The position numbers and the translations under genes were made by a program. From the NCBI RefSeq assembly GCF_008831285.2, contig NC_045142.1, positions 8,592,713 to 8,656,712 on the forward strand: a DNA stretch of 64,000 nt, in the 5' to 3' direction. The notes beneath the pieces are model-generated. The model was not told where the DNA came from and did no database searches. It worked only from the letters and a program-made list of their open reading frames with translations. Shown piece after piece: positions 24,601-37,100 of the stretch (position 1 is the stretch's first letter; every line of letters starts with the position of its first letter). Origin of the DNA: Nymphaea colorata (taxonomy: Eukaryota > Streptophyta > Magnoliopsida > Nymphaeales > Nymphaeaceae).

Positions 24601-27600
24601 CTGATGTTCCTAAGACTGCTGAGATTTTATTCAATGTTTTTGATAATGTTGTACAAGAAGTTGGACCTGCAAACATTGTACAGTTTATTACAGATAATGC
24701 TGCAAATTATAGAGCTGCAGGAGATTTGTTATTTCAAAAGTATAGAACATTTTATTGGAGTCCATGTGCCACTCATTGTGTTAATCTAATGCTTCAAGAT
24801 CTTAATGAGATGCATGATATGAAATCAGCCATTGACCAATGTCAAGAGGTAACAAAATTTATCTATAATCATGCATATGTATTGAGTTTGATGAGAAAAT
24901 TTACAAAAGGAGTTGAATTAATACGACCTGCACAAACTAGATTTGCCACAAATGTATTGACTGTGCAGAGTGTGGTGAAACAAAGAACTCCTTTGAGACA
25001 GATGTTTGCTAGTGAAGAATGGGCTGCATATCCACATGCTCATAAAAGAAATGCTTCTTTAGTTGTGGATATTATATTCAATAACGTATTTTGGGAATCA
25101 TGTGTGAAGCTATTGAAGGTTTGTGTTCCATTAGTTAAGGTTCTCAGGTTGGCTGACAGCGAGGACAGACCTTCTATAGGGTACTTATATGAGGCTATGG
25201 ACAAAGCAAAAGAGGCAATTCGAGACAACTTAAAGGAAAAGAAAAGGTTATATATGCCCATATGGAAGATTATAGATAAAAGGTGGACTGGACAGCTTCA
25301 TCAACCTCTTCATGCAGCAGCTTATTATTTAAATCCTGTAATTAGATTTTCTCCTACATTTAAGAAGGACAGAGAAGTCATGCATGGTTTGTTAGATTGT
25401 ATTAATGTGTTAGTGGAAGATTCTACAGAACAAGATGCTGTGCACAATGAGTTGGATCTATATGATAGTTGTTTTCGAAACATGGGACTACCTGCCGCCG
25501 TTCGAGCCAGGACAACGATGCGTCCAGGTAAATACATAGAAATTTTTAATTTACTTTGCATTTGTTACATTTGATTCTTTTAAAACTTTCACATTGATTT
25601 GTTATATTTTTGTTTAGATTTGTGGTGGAATAGGTATGGGTTTGATTGTCCAAACCTAACACGTTTTGCAGTCAAAGTCCTCAGCCAGACATGCAGTGCT
25701 AGTGGATGCGAAAGGAACTGGAGTGTGTTCCAACATATCCATAGCAAAAAAAGGAATAGGCTCGAACATAAAAGGTTGAATGACCTTGTCTTTGTTCGAT
25801 ATAATATGAGGTTGAAACAAAGGTAATATAGGCATATACCTTAATTAATGTTTACATTTTTATGTACAATATATTTATATGAAATTATATACTAACAAAT
25901 TTTCTCTTATTTAATGTAGAGAATTAGAAAAATCATTAGCAAGGAAGCACACATCTCAGTTCGATCCTATCAGCTTGGAAAATTTTGACGATCTAGAGCC
26001 ATGGATTGAAGAAGAACCAGCTACAATATTTGATGATGAAGATCTTGAATGCTTCAACCTTGAAGTTGAAGCAACAGAAGGCTTTGTTGATGAAGGAGAG
26101 TCTGCTACTGCTGGTGCTGGTGCTGAATATGTTGGTGAAGATCTTCCAATTCTTGACGATGAAGAAGAAGAAGAAGATGAAGATGAAGATGATGAAGATT
26201 ATGAATGATGAATCATGAATGAGAGTCAAGTCAAGAGTGCTTTCTTTTTATATGTATCAAAAACTTAAGAGTTATGAATCTATGGTTGTTGAACACTTGA
26301 TTGAATGTTTTATCATTTATGACTTTATCACTTTATGGCTTATGGCCTTATGCTTTGTTGAATGATATTGTATTATTGTTATGAATTTTGATGTTTATGA
26401 ATGATGAACGCGTAAGTTTATAGCAATAATAAGTCTATCATTATCTCAAACATGTTTTCTATGAACAATTTATTATTTTTAATTTTTTCTGATTTTTTTA
26501 TGAATTTTCCGAATTTTTTTTAAATTTTTTCTGATTTATTAATAATTTTTTAAAAAAATTTACGATACAGTTACGATACGTTACGATTCGGCGTATGTTA
26601 AAGCCCGACCGATACGGCTTACGATACGCGTTTTACAACATTGGTGTTAATAGCAGATTCTAGAGAACAAGAAGTTGTGCACAATGAATTGGATCTATAA
26701 GATGCTTGTTTTCGGAACATGGGACAACCTGTCGCCATTCGAGCCAAGACAATCATGCGTCCAGGTAAATACATAGAAATTTTTAATTTACTTTGCATTT
26801 GTCATATTTGATTCTTTTAAAACTTTCACATTGATTACTTATATATTTTTGTTTAGATTTATGGTGGAATAGGTATGGGTTTGATTGTCCAAACCTAGCA
26901 CGTTTTGCAATCAAAGTCCTCAGCCAGACATGCAGTGCTAGTGGATGCGAAAGGAATTGGAGTGTGTTCGAACATATCCATAGAAAAAAAAGGAATAGGC
27001 TCGAACATAAAAGGTTGAATGACCTTGTCTTTGTTCGATATAATATGAGGTTGAAACAAAGGTAATATAAGCATATAGCTCAATGTTTTTTGTACAATAT
27101 ATTTATATGAAATTATATATGAACAAGTTTTCTCTTATTTACCGTAGAGAATTACAAAAAAATATCAGCAAGGAAGCACACATCTCAGTTCGATCCTATT
27201 AGCTTGGAAAACTTCGACGATTTGGAGCCATGGATTGAAGAAGGACCAGCTACAATATTTGATGATGAAAATCTTGAATGCTTCAACCTTGAAGCTAAAG
27301 CAACAGAAGGCTTTGTTGATGAAGGAGAGTCTACTAGTGCTACTGCCGGTGCTGAATATGTTGGTGAGGATCTTCCAATTCTTGACGATGAAGATGGAGA
27401 AGAAGATGAAGATGAAGATGATGAAGATTATGAATGATGAATCATTATATGTATCGAACGACTTAAGAGTTATGAATCTATTGTTGTTGGACACTTGAAT
27501 TGAATGTTTTATCACTTTATGGCTTATGCTTTGTTGATTGAAATTGAATGATATTGTTATGAATTTTGATGTCTATGAAGTATGAATGATGAACCGTGAA

Positions 27601-29097
27601 CGCGTAAGTTTATAGCATTTAGCAATAATAAGTCTATCATCATCTAAAACATGTTTTCTATTTAGAATTTACTATTTTTAATTTTTTCTGATTTTTTTTT
27701 TAAATTTACGATACGATTACGATACAACTTATCTTAAAGTCCGACCGATACGGCTTATGATACGCGTTTTACAACATTGGTTAAATCAAGGAAAGTATAC
27801 TCTGGATTTACTGAAGGAGGCAGGAAAACTAGGGTGTTGACCGGCTTCTACTCCTCTAGATGTTGGACACAAACTCATTATTAAGGATGGAGAACCTTTT
27901 TATGAAGAAGCTAAGGGGAGGTATCAACGTGTGGTTGGAAGATTGATCTACCTCAATCTGACTAAACCTAATATCACCTTTGCCGTAAATGTGATGAGTC
28001 AGTTCATGCACGCGCCTACAGATGCTCACTTGAAGGCTATCAACAGAATCTTGTGTTACTTGAAGAGGAATCTTGGCAACGGGTTTCTATATGTGAAACA
28101 AGGGCCGATTGAGATTGAAAGGTATTCAAATGCAAACTAGGCAGGCTGTGTTGATACTAGAAGAGACCTACTTCAGGGTACTGCGTTTACTTGGAGGGAA
28201 ATCTTCTTGTGTGGAGAAGCAAGAGACAAGATGTTTGTTCTCGCTCAAGTGCAGAGGCTGAATATAGGGTTGTTGCTACTGGAGTGTCAAAATTACTGTG
28301 GCTGAGAGTATTACTGACTGATATTGGGATAGAGATTGAAGGACCTATGAAGATGTACTGTGATAACAAGTCCGCAATCAATTTGGCCAACAGCCCTGTG
28401 TTACATGACCGAACAAAGCATGTTGAGACTGACCGTCACTTCATCCGGGAGAGAATTGATGCCCGAGAGTTTATTCTACCATATATGAAATCTAAAGACC
28501 AAACTGCTGATGTTCTGACTAAAACATTACCTGTGACTCCATTTGAGAAAATGTATCCAAGTTGGGCATGCTTATATGCATGCCCAACTTGAGAGGGAGT
28601 GTTGACATATGTTGTAGTTGGGTCACCTATCTGGGTATGTATATGGACTCGATCCAGTGTGTTACTATTAAAGCCCTACTTAAGCTGTGTAAACCCTAAT
28701 TTCGGTGTGTGAATGATAATTAAAGAGAGAGAGTGTCTGGAGGCTAGTTGGCACCAGTCGTCGTCTTCACCGTGGTTTTTTCCCTCTAGTTGAGAGGTTT
28801 TCCACGCTACATCTGTGTGTTCTTCTTTCTATTTGCTTTTACTGTTTCTACAATAACAATTATAATGTATCTTTTGTACTTCACTCCGTTTAGAACAAAT
28901 ATTGTTGCTTTTCCATTTATGTATCATGGACACTTCGAAAAGGTAGAATTTAAAAGTACCCATTGTCGATGCAATACAATGCTCGTGCTGGTATGGAACA
29001 CTGTTTGGACATGGTCGATTTAATTTTTCTAATTTTTTGGTATATTTGGTATGTAAAGAATGAATTTGTGTTTATTTGCTTAGAATCTTACTATATA

Positions 29098-29136
<39 letters not shown>

Positions 29137-32100
29137 AACTTACCACATCCGGTACCCATCTGACATAGCTTAAGAGCATATCACAACTAGCTAACAATTA
29201 CAGTACTTAACTTCCATGCCAGGACCAGTCAAAATACTACAATATTAGTATAGCAAGTTGCAAACCCTCTCTAGGTAATCCACATCAAACAGATGCAGAC
29301 AGGTGTGCTGTTTACAATACCATGTGTTAACTGTTGTCCAGAACGTTATAAGAACACCATAATTCTTCTCTAAACAATTTTATGGCAAATGTTATAGGGG
29401 AAACAAATACTTTGGAATTCTAATGTTAGAGTACATACTGCAACAGATCCCATATCATATTATGATTGAAAATGATGACAATAACCAACAGAAATACATG
29501 AATTGCTTACCTGGATATCATGTCCAGCTTTCTGGAGGAAATCACGATCTGCTCTTGTTAACTGAAATGTTTTCTCCACAGTATACAAAGGATTACTCCT
29601 GGAAGAAAGACACATTCAACTCATTATATAATATAGATAAACTCGGTAATCTCTAAATAAAATTTTCAAGAAAGCAAGCATTATATGCTTGCTAGCCACA
29701 TCCATGCATATCCGCATGCAGAATATCTAACCAAAGATTCCAAATAACACTAGGTAATTTTTTAAGCTATAAGAAATGGGAGTTATAATTTATAAAGCCA
29801 TCAACAGTATCACAAGAAAATCCACGTGGCAGGAAATATTGGAATATTAAAATCAGCCAGTTATGGCACATAGATTTCATTTTATATAGAGTATAAAAAT
29901 GAATGTAATGACAAAGAAATGTTAAGGTGGCAATAATTGTAAAGTAAACATGAGTTGGATGAAACCATCATACTCGACCAATCAAGACATCTCAGTTACT
30001 ACATCTAGTCTTCTCATCATTGCATACAGACATTAGCTTAACAAATAATATGGCTGACTGACGCTTCCAGTTCTAGATGGTTATTGCAATAGAAAATAAA
30101 CATAATCTTAAATAGAGGCTGCTTTAGAGAATCAGAGTGACTTGCAGCCTTGAATTCCAGGCATTCAACTGCATCAACAAGTTTACTTAACCTATTTAAA
30201 CTAAACAGGCGATGAAATAAATAATCAGGATAGAGGCCCAGTTCAAGAAACCTACTACTGGAATATGAAAAAATCTGATTAAATCTTAAATCGCTGACTG
30301 CAACTCTTGATCTGAAGTCGGCAAGAAACTCATACAGTGCCTGTGAGGATTTTTAGTTAATAGAATTGATTACTCAAGACGAAATCATATTTTGGCCACA
30401 TGTTTCAGAGTTGTTTTCAGAAAAATGATGGAGGAAAGAAAAATCCAGGAAAAATTTAAGGATCAAAAAGCAGGTTGTAGGTATTACTTACTGGCAAGTG
30501 CTCAACTAGCTGATAATCTATACATACACATAGCATCGGATTTCTGATAAAAGTTGAACCAAGTTAAGTCAGGAACTTGCGGAATTCTAAATTTAATATT
30601 TAAATACTCACCCCTCCGTTGCCGCAATCGCATTTGCCCATCTTACTGGAAGTAGTGGATGCCCCAAGGTAACCCAGAACCTGAAAAACATTCCCAAAGA
30701 CTTAACTGTAATTAATCATGGATATCAAAATTGGCGGCACTCAGATGCTTTTGACAACCTAACATATCATCCGCTTTCAGACATTAAACTAGAAAGCTCA
30801 TCCAGATTGATTACAAAAGAATTTTGAAAAATTAGCAGGGAACAAGGTCAACAGTCAATGGAGAGGAGGCTGCAATGCTTACTATCTGTTCTCCCAGAAA
30901 CATCAATGAAACTATGTTATATAATACACAGGCGCACTTTCAGGATCCAAAAGTAATGATGAGCACTGGTCAAAACATGGATACAGACTACACAGATATA
31001 CATCGTGGGGCTTTCCCAAGTGTCCCAAAAAAATACTGCATCTTAATTTGCACAGATAAGTACGTAGTTCAAGCTATGCCACATGGTTATCGGATCCACA
31101 AGCAACAAACTAATAGCATTCTCGGTCGCTGCACCTGCACCCAAGTCATATTGTCTCAGGTGCAGCAACTATTTTGGTGAGTTCATGTAACATGGCATCC
31201 AAGACAACCAAGACAAAAACACAAAAACTTAGTAAACCAGTGCCTAAGACTGTCCCAAGTGCCACAATAATTCATATAACAGATTATTAACCACGAAAAA
31301 TATTATGCACCCAATAGAAATAAACCAAGGGATAATTCTCAGGCTTTCGCTATGAAGACTACAGCCTACACTACACTTTCAAGTATGACATATGCAATTT
31401 GGTTGGATCGAGTGTCTTCCGTATCATGCGATATGTATCATACAAATTTGAAAAACCTATACGATATGTCTACGATACACAATACGCTATGTCTACGATA
31501 CACAATACGCTTGTGTATCGTAGGCATATCGCCCGTATCGTGCGATATGGGGATCATTATCATATGATACGTCTGATACACCCCCGTATCGTACAATACG
31601 GGGATAAAATGATATTTTACGACTTTTTTAACAAAGAAACCACTCTTTCCCTCTTTCTAAACAGGTCTAAAAGTTGTGAAAGGGGAAAGTTTTATTAGTT
31701 TTTCTATAAAATTGCTCATTTATGTGATAAATCGTCAATTTAGGGGAGATCTAGCTAGTGGAGAAGAAGGTTTGCTCATGGCCCTGTGGGGATGATGAGA
31801 TCTTGTTTGATGATAATCATAACATATTATATGTTGTGAACTTGTAATGTAATCTAAAACACTTTAAAATTTAAACTTTAAAGTTGTGATGGACGCTTAT
31901 TATGTTATTATGAATTTTTTATTTCTCATTTTTAAATGTGTTGTTAATATATTATGGCCTTATGAATGATGTGATGAATTTTTTATATAGAACATAGTTT
32001 TTTAAAATTTTCTTTGTTTTTCCTGATTTTACCGATTTTTTCTTTTTTTTCTCTATTTTTTCTATTTTTTATTTTTATGAATTAAACAATTAATTTACAA

Positions 32101-34126
32101 TGCACTACGCTATGTTTACGATACGTTACAATACAGTGTATAGGTCGGCCCGACCAATACATGTTATGCTATGCCTTTTACAACAATGATTGGATCTAAT
32201 ATCTTGGTTGCTTCGACCAATCTGGTTACATAGATGTGTGCCACGAAGTTGAAAAATGAAAAGCTGTAATGAACCCTTAATTTTTCTTTTTCTGGCCAAC
32301 AGATATATTTCTGAACCTACAAACGCTGATGTGTTTATGTTCATTGTGTTGCCAGAGGAGCCTAGATTTACATCAAAACTCAGATATTCAAAAAAGTTTG
32401 TCTCAGCTCATAACTGAATGCACCCAATAGATCAAATGTATGGGTTCAGATTTACAAAAACCAGAAAGAAATAATGCAAGGCCAATTGGACATGCATCAG
32501 CTGTCCCACAAAAAGATATAAAGAACTACAATAATTAGCCAAGATGGTGGTACACACTCCCATTGACATGGATTCAGGCACAAAATTTAATTGATTCTAT
32601 GGAAGTATCTATGAGAATCCATTACATGTTAATTAAGTTTAATCACCTCAAATACAGCATCATGTTATTGATTTTAAGTAGTATCAACTATCAACTCAAT
32701 TTGACTGCAACTCAAAAACTCTATGCTGCAGATAATGTGAACTTATTAATCAATTTATGGATTGGATTCCATTTTCCCCATGCAGGGGAACTAATGATTG
32801 GTTTGTTCTACAAAGATTTTGGATTTGTTCAGAATGAGAGGGACATCAAGCTGTTCACAAGGGTCAACTTGATCCTCTTCACCAGGGATCGCATATGAGG
32901 TAACCCTAGGAGAGTAGCCAACTCCAACTATCGTCCATGTACGATCTGTACTAAATCTGACCAACTACTCATCCTACCTCCTTTACGTTCTTACATATTG
33001 ACAGCCCACTTTGTCCCAGTAGTCTTTCAGTGGAATGTTTCAGTCCTCTTCCCCGTCATTTCAAAAAAAGTGAACCACCGGTTCAGGTACATGTAATACA
33101 TAAAAAGATAGTGAGCAAATTATAGTAAAATGCATGTACTGTTGAATTAGAAGAGTTTATATTTGTAGGTGGTTCTTTGCAATATTTAATAGTTATGAAG
33201 TCTCTTTAAACATTCCTCTATTTTCGGTTGATGTACTTTGTAAACCTCTCTTTAACCCTAATCTCTTTATTATGGAGATTAGGGTTAGTAAATGAAACAA
33301 TGTTTCTCTCTCTAAGGCTGCCGGCTGTAACATGGTATTAGAGTCGGCGATCTCCACCCTTCACCGCCGACGGCTGTCATGATTTTCCGGTGACCCCTTC
33401 TCCTCTTCCTCTCCCAACTCTTCCCACTTCTTCTCTTCCTCTATCCTTCCTTTCTCTCTCCTCTCTGCTGAACGAAAGATAGTGAAGCAGGGTGGAAAGG
33501 GAACCTAATCACATGTGAGAGGTATGTGTGATTAGGTCCCCAATGTCGATGTAGTGGAGCGTAAGCAACTGCGTGGGAGTTGCAGTAGAAAGTTATAAGT
33601 CAGATCTAGCTTCGTGGATGAATAGCAGCACATGGACTTCATTATTATTCAGATCTAGGGTCATGGAAAAGTAGTTGCATGTGGATTCTTGTTCAGATTT
33701 GTGCTTGTTGAAGATTAACTGCACGTGGACCATATTCTTATCATATTTTTTGCTAACTGTGAACAGTGGCAGCAAGTACAGTAGTTGCACGTTGGGTATA
33801 TTTTTTTTCAGATTGAATGATTGTTTTATAATCTGGTGGACTGATTTGAATAACAGTATTTTTTTTATATGCATACGTGAATACGTAGAAGCCTGGTAGA
33901 CTGTTTTGAACAGCAAGTTCATATATTCTTGTTCATTTATTAATTGTTGTGATTGGTGGACTGATTTGAACAGCAAAGTTTTTTTATGCATACGTGGAAG
34001 CCTGGTGGACTGTTTTGAACAGCAAGTTCATATATTCTTGTTCACTAATTGATTGTTGAGATTGGTGGACTGATTTGCTGAGCAGCAAGTTGATAGAAAT
34101 TTGTTTAAGGACTACTTTTGGTGCGA

Positions 34127-34184
<58 letters not shown>

Positions 34185-37100
34185 GCTGCCTAAGTTTTCT
34201 CAAGTTGATTGTTGCACGCTATACTCTTTATTGTATCATAGTGCAACCAGAATAAGATCACATTGTCAAGTCGTGCACTGTGGCCGCTGAAGGCAAGACA
34301 AAGATGCAGCATGAGCATAAGAACACATGCAATCTCTTTTCTTATGGCTCTACTGTAAAGTTAGATGGATGTAACTATGAGATTTGGTCCGGTGTATTTA
34401 TGATGTCTGTGATTGGACATCGGAAGGAACATGTTATAGAAGAAGATGAGCATGTGATGAATAGTGAAAGATCTAGTTTATGGAAGGAAAATAATAATAT
34501 TGTCATGTCATGAATCATGAATAGTGTGCAACCACAGATTACTTCTATTATTGCATATTATACCTCTGCCAAACAAATGTGAGATTTTTTGAAGCAAACG
34601 TACTCAAATGAAAAGAATGTTAGCAAGATCTTGCAGGCGGAGGAGGAATTACTTAATTTGCAACAGGGTGACCAAAGTCTTGCTTAGTACTTCGCTTCCA
34701 TCTATGAAAGACTTAAAGCTTTGTGTCCTCCATGTTCCACATGCCACAAGACTCATGGTAAACAATCTATGGTGGCAAAGTTTCTACAGGGTCTTTCTCC
34801 CAAATATTCAGTAGCAAAGGCACAGATGTTGACTGGAACAGAAATTCATGACCTAGCTGAAGCTTACAACAGACTCAATCGTCTTGCTGTGACTCTTTCT
34901 CCGCCTTCCACCGATGCTACTCCCTCTACTTTGGTAGCTTTAGGAGGCCGTGGACGTAATTTCTTCAGGGGGAGGGGCATAGGTCGAGGGTTAGGAAGAA
35001 GTCGTAGGAGATTTCAGTGCACCTTCTATAGGAAAATAGGGCATTTGCAAGACAGATGTTGGGATAAACATGGTTGTCCTTCCGCTATACCCCTAGGAAA
35101 AGGTGTTGCATCTAAGCAGGGAAAGAATTCATTACAGTCTCCTATTGGATCTACCGAGGCAGCTTCATCAGTAGTAGAGGGGCCTTTATCTTCTTCCAAT
35201 AATGAGACTGTGACTGTGAATATCAACAAGTCAGAGTATGAGGAGTTCTTAGCACACAAATCTACTCAACCGTTGGCCTCTACAGTTATGATAGGCAATG
35301 TTATGTCCGTTGATACCAGTGTTGTGCGTATCGTACGATACAGATCATACCGTTTTGAAAATACGGTACGATACACCCCCTGTATCATAAATAAGGGGTG
35401 TATCGTTCCTGTATCGCACATATCGTGCGATACAGGGCCCGTATAGTATGATAGGGAGCAATACACCCCGTATCATATGATATGGACTGATTTCGCATAA
35501 ACCCACCCAAGACCTACTTATTCGACTTCTTTTTGAAAAATAACCTTTGTTCTTCATTTCTCACAATCGGATACTGCCGTCAAGGAGGGCGATTGTCCAT
35601 TTTCACCATCAAAAAGTTGATTTTCACCGTGAAATCGAAGATTAAGGGATCGATTTGGGCGTGGATGGTTGATTTTCGTTGGGAGGAAAGGGGTTTTCTA
35701 CATTTCTTTTTCGTAAGGTACGAAATCTGATGTTTTTACCACATATTCATAATTTTTTACCGTACAATCGTAGATTGAAAGATTTTAAATGTTTTTCATT
35801 AAGTTTACCATAGGGTTTCGTCTTTTTTTTCCTAAAGATATGGATCCTACATGGCAATGGTGCGAAAGGGTGAAGGAGAATAACCACTTGAAACTCAAAT
35901 GTAGCTTTTGTAGGAATACATTTTCAGGAGGGATTAGGAGAATGAAACGCCATTTAGCAGCAACCTCCAAAGATGCGTCTCCTTGTGTTGGAGGACCAAA
36001 CAAACTTTTGCCTCCATTTGTGCGTCAGCAATGTTTCAATATGCTTCTTGCTTTACGTTAAAAGATGATACAAAAAGAAATTGAAGAGGCAGATGTAGGC
36101 TATAACGAACCTTTGGAAGATGAAGAAGAAGAGGAAGAAGCTTATGAATGTGATGAAGAAGATGATAGCAGTCTAAGAACAGATTTGGAGACCTCAAGAG
36201 GTAGATATCGTAGAGGAAAAGGGATCATGAATGAAAGAGGTCAATCTAGCATAACGAGAAGGAAGAGAAGAGGCACAACAGATATTAGGGTCAGGCATTG
36301 TATGCGACCACCTAGTGGTAGAGTTCCTACTGGTAGGTCTAGTGTTGGTTCTATTAAAAGTTTTTTCCCTACATATACTAGCCCAAGTAGTCAGTCGCAG
36401 ATTCGTGCTGTTATGACATCTAAAGATATGTTATATCATGCACAAAAGATGGTAGAAAATGGTTTTATGATGCATGTATTCCATTTAATGCAGCTAATAC
36501 TTTTCAATTTCAAGTCATGGCAGATGCAATTGCTTCTATAGGCCCCGGATTCAAAATGTCATCATATCATCAGTTGAGGGGCAAAATTCTTCAGGATACA
36601 GGAGTTGAAATTATGTTGGAAGGACAACGGTTGCTTCATTATGTCAGATGGATGGATTGATACAAGGTCAAGAACACTTATAAATTTTCTGGTTTATTAC
36701 CCTAAAGGTACAATGTTCTTGAAATCTCTTGACTTGACTAATGTTCTTAAGACTGTTGAGATTTTGTTCAATGTTTTTGATAATGTCGTACAAAAAGTTG
36801 GACCTGCAAACATTGTACAGTTTATTACGATAATGCTACAAATTATAGAGCTGCATGAGATTTGTTATTTCAAAAGTATATAACATTTTTTTGGAGTCCA
36901 TGTATCACTCATTGTGTTAATTTAATGCTTTAAGATCTTAATGAGATGCATGATATGAAATCAGTTATTGACCAATGTTAAGAGGTAACAAAATTTATCT
37001 ATAATCATACATATGTATTGAGTTTGATGAAAAAATTTATAAAAGGAGTTGAATTAGTACGACCTGCACAAACTAGATTTGTCACAAATGTATTGACTAT

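Larger units (their letters stand above)
23127..26643 (+). mobile_element. hAT copy F: complete, apparently autonomous transposon
   Basis: Perfect 8-bp duplication GTGTTAAT at 23119-23126 and 26644-26651, inside copy E. Ends CAATGTTGTACG and ...TTTTACAACATTG. 3517 bp. It has a 5' subterminal palindrome array, a transposase gene without stops and a 3' subterminal region of half-sites. It is the last event in the stack intron > Copia 1 > E > F and the only copy in the window with intact ends, duplication and coding frame. Confidence 0.95.
22024..27437 (+). pseudogene. hAT copy E transposase, broken, interrupted and internally deleted
   Basis: Starts [11 protein letters not shown] at 22024, loses the region after the zinc finger, then continues through the catalytic core ([11 protein letters not shown] near 22240). 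TAA replaces a Gln codon at about 22555, and after the F insertion a TAA appears near 26698 (LDL, stop). Both stops are also present at the matching places in copy G. The dimerisation exon (26860-27060) and acidic tail (to 27437) are still readable. Confidence 0.88.
21542..27779 (+). mobile_element. hAT copy E: decayed element split by copy F
   Basis: Inserted in the Copia 1 reverse transcriptase; duplication GCTAAATC (21534-21541) / GTTAAATC (27780-27787), 7 of 8. Ends CAGTGTTGCACG and ...ACAACATTG. Without F it is about 2.7 kb: it lacks roughly 0.6 kb of the transposase exon 1 (the reading jumps from the end of the zinc-finger segment to the DUF659 part near 22165). Confidence 0.92.
14900..28592 (+). 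pseudogene. Copia 1 pol remnant (PR-IN-RT-RNase H), split by hAT C and E
   Basis: Protease motif near 14938 reads DNG instead of DSG. Integrase follows ([13 protein letters not shown], stop, GP). Two catalytic positions are altered: SNNARE for the usual SDNARE, and GVAKRK for GVAERK. Reverse transcriptase starts about 16643 ([13 protein letters not shown]); there is a stop after FLNGDLE; YIDDM is intact at 17163-17177. The frame is cut at 17187 by C, resumes at 21403-21541 ([14 protein letters not shown]), is cut by E, and resumes at 27788 with RNase H ([25 protein letters not shown]), ending at 28592. Clearly inactive. Confidence 0.9.
13192..28852 (+). mobile_element. Copia 1 LTR retrotransposon (interrupted by hAT nests)
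   Basis: Target duplication ATAAC at 13187-13191 and 28853-28857. LTRs TGTTGAC...TACA at 13192-13461 and 28600-28852; primer site TGATATCAGAGCC directly after the 5' LTR; polypurine tract GAGAGGGAG before the 3' LTR. Domain order gag, protease, integrase, reverse transcriptase, RNase H is that of Copia. Without hAT insertions C and E, the element would be about 5.2 kb, normal for Copia. Frames carry several stops and shifts, so it is not autonomous now. It lies in SIZ1 intron 8, antisense to the gene. Confidence 0.95.

Noticed and set aside
25040-25561. Reading frames opposite the transposases (for example minus strand 25040-25261, repeated opposite copies D, E and G)
   Set aside because: They recur only because the transposase sequence recurs; they have no start context or known domain.
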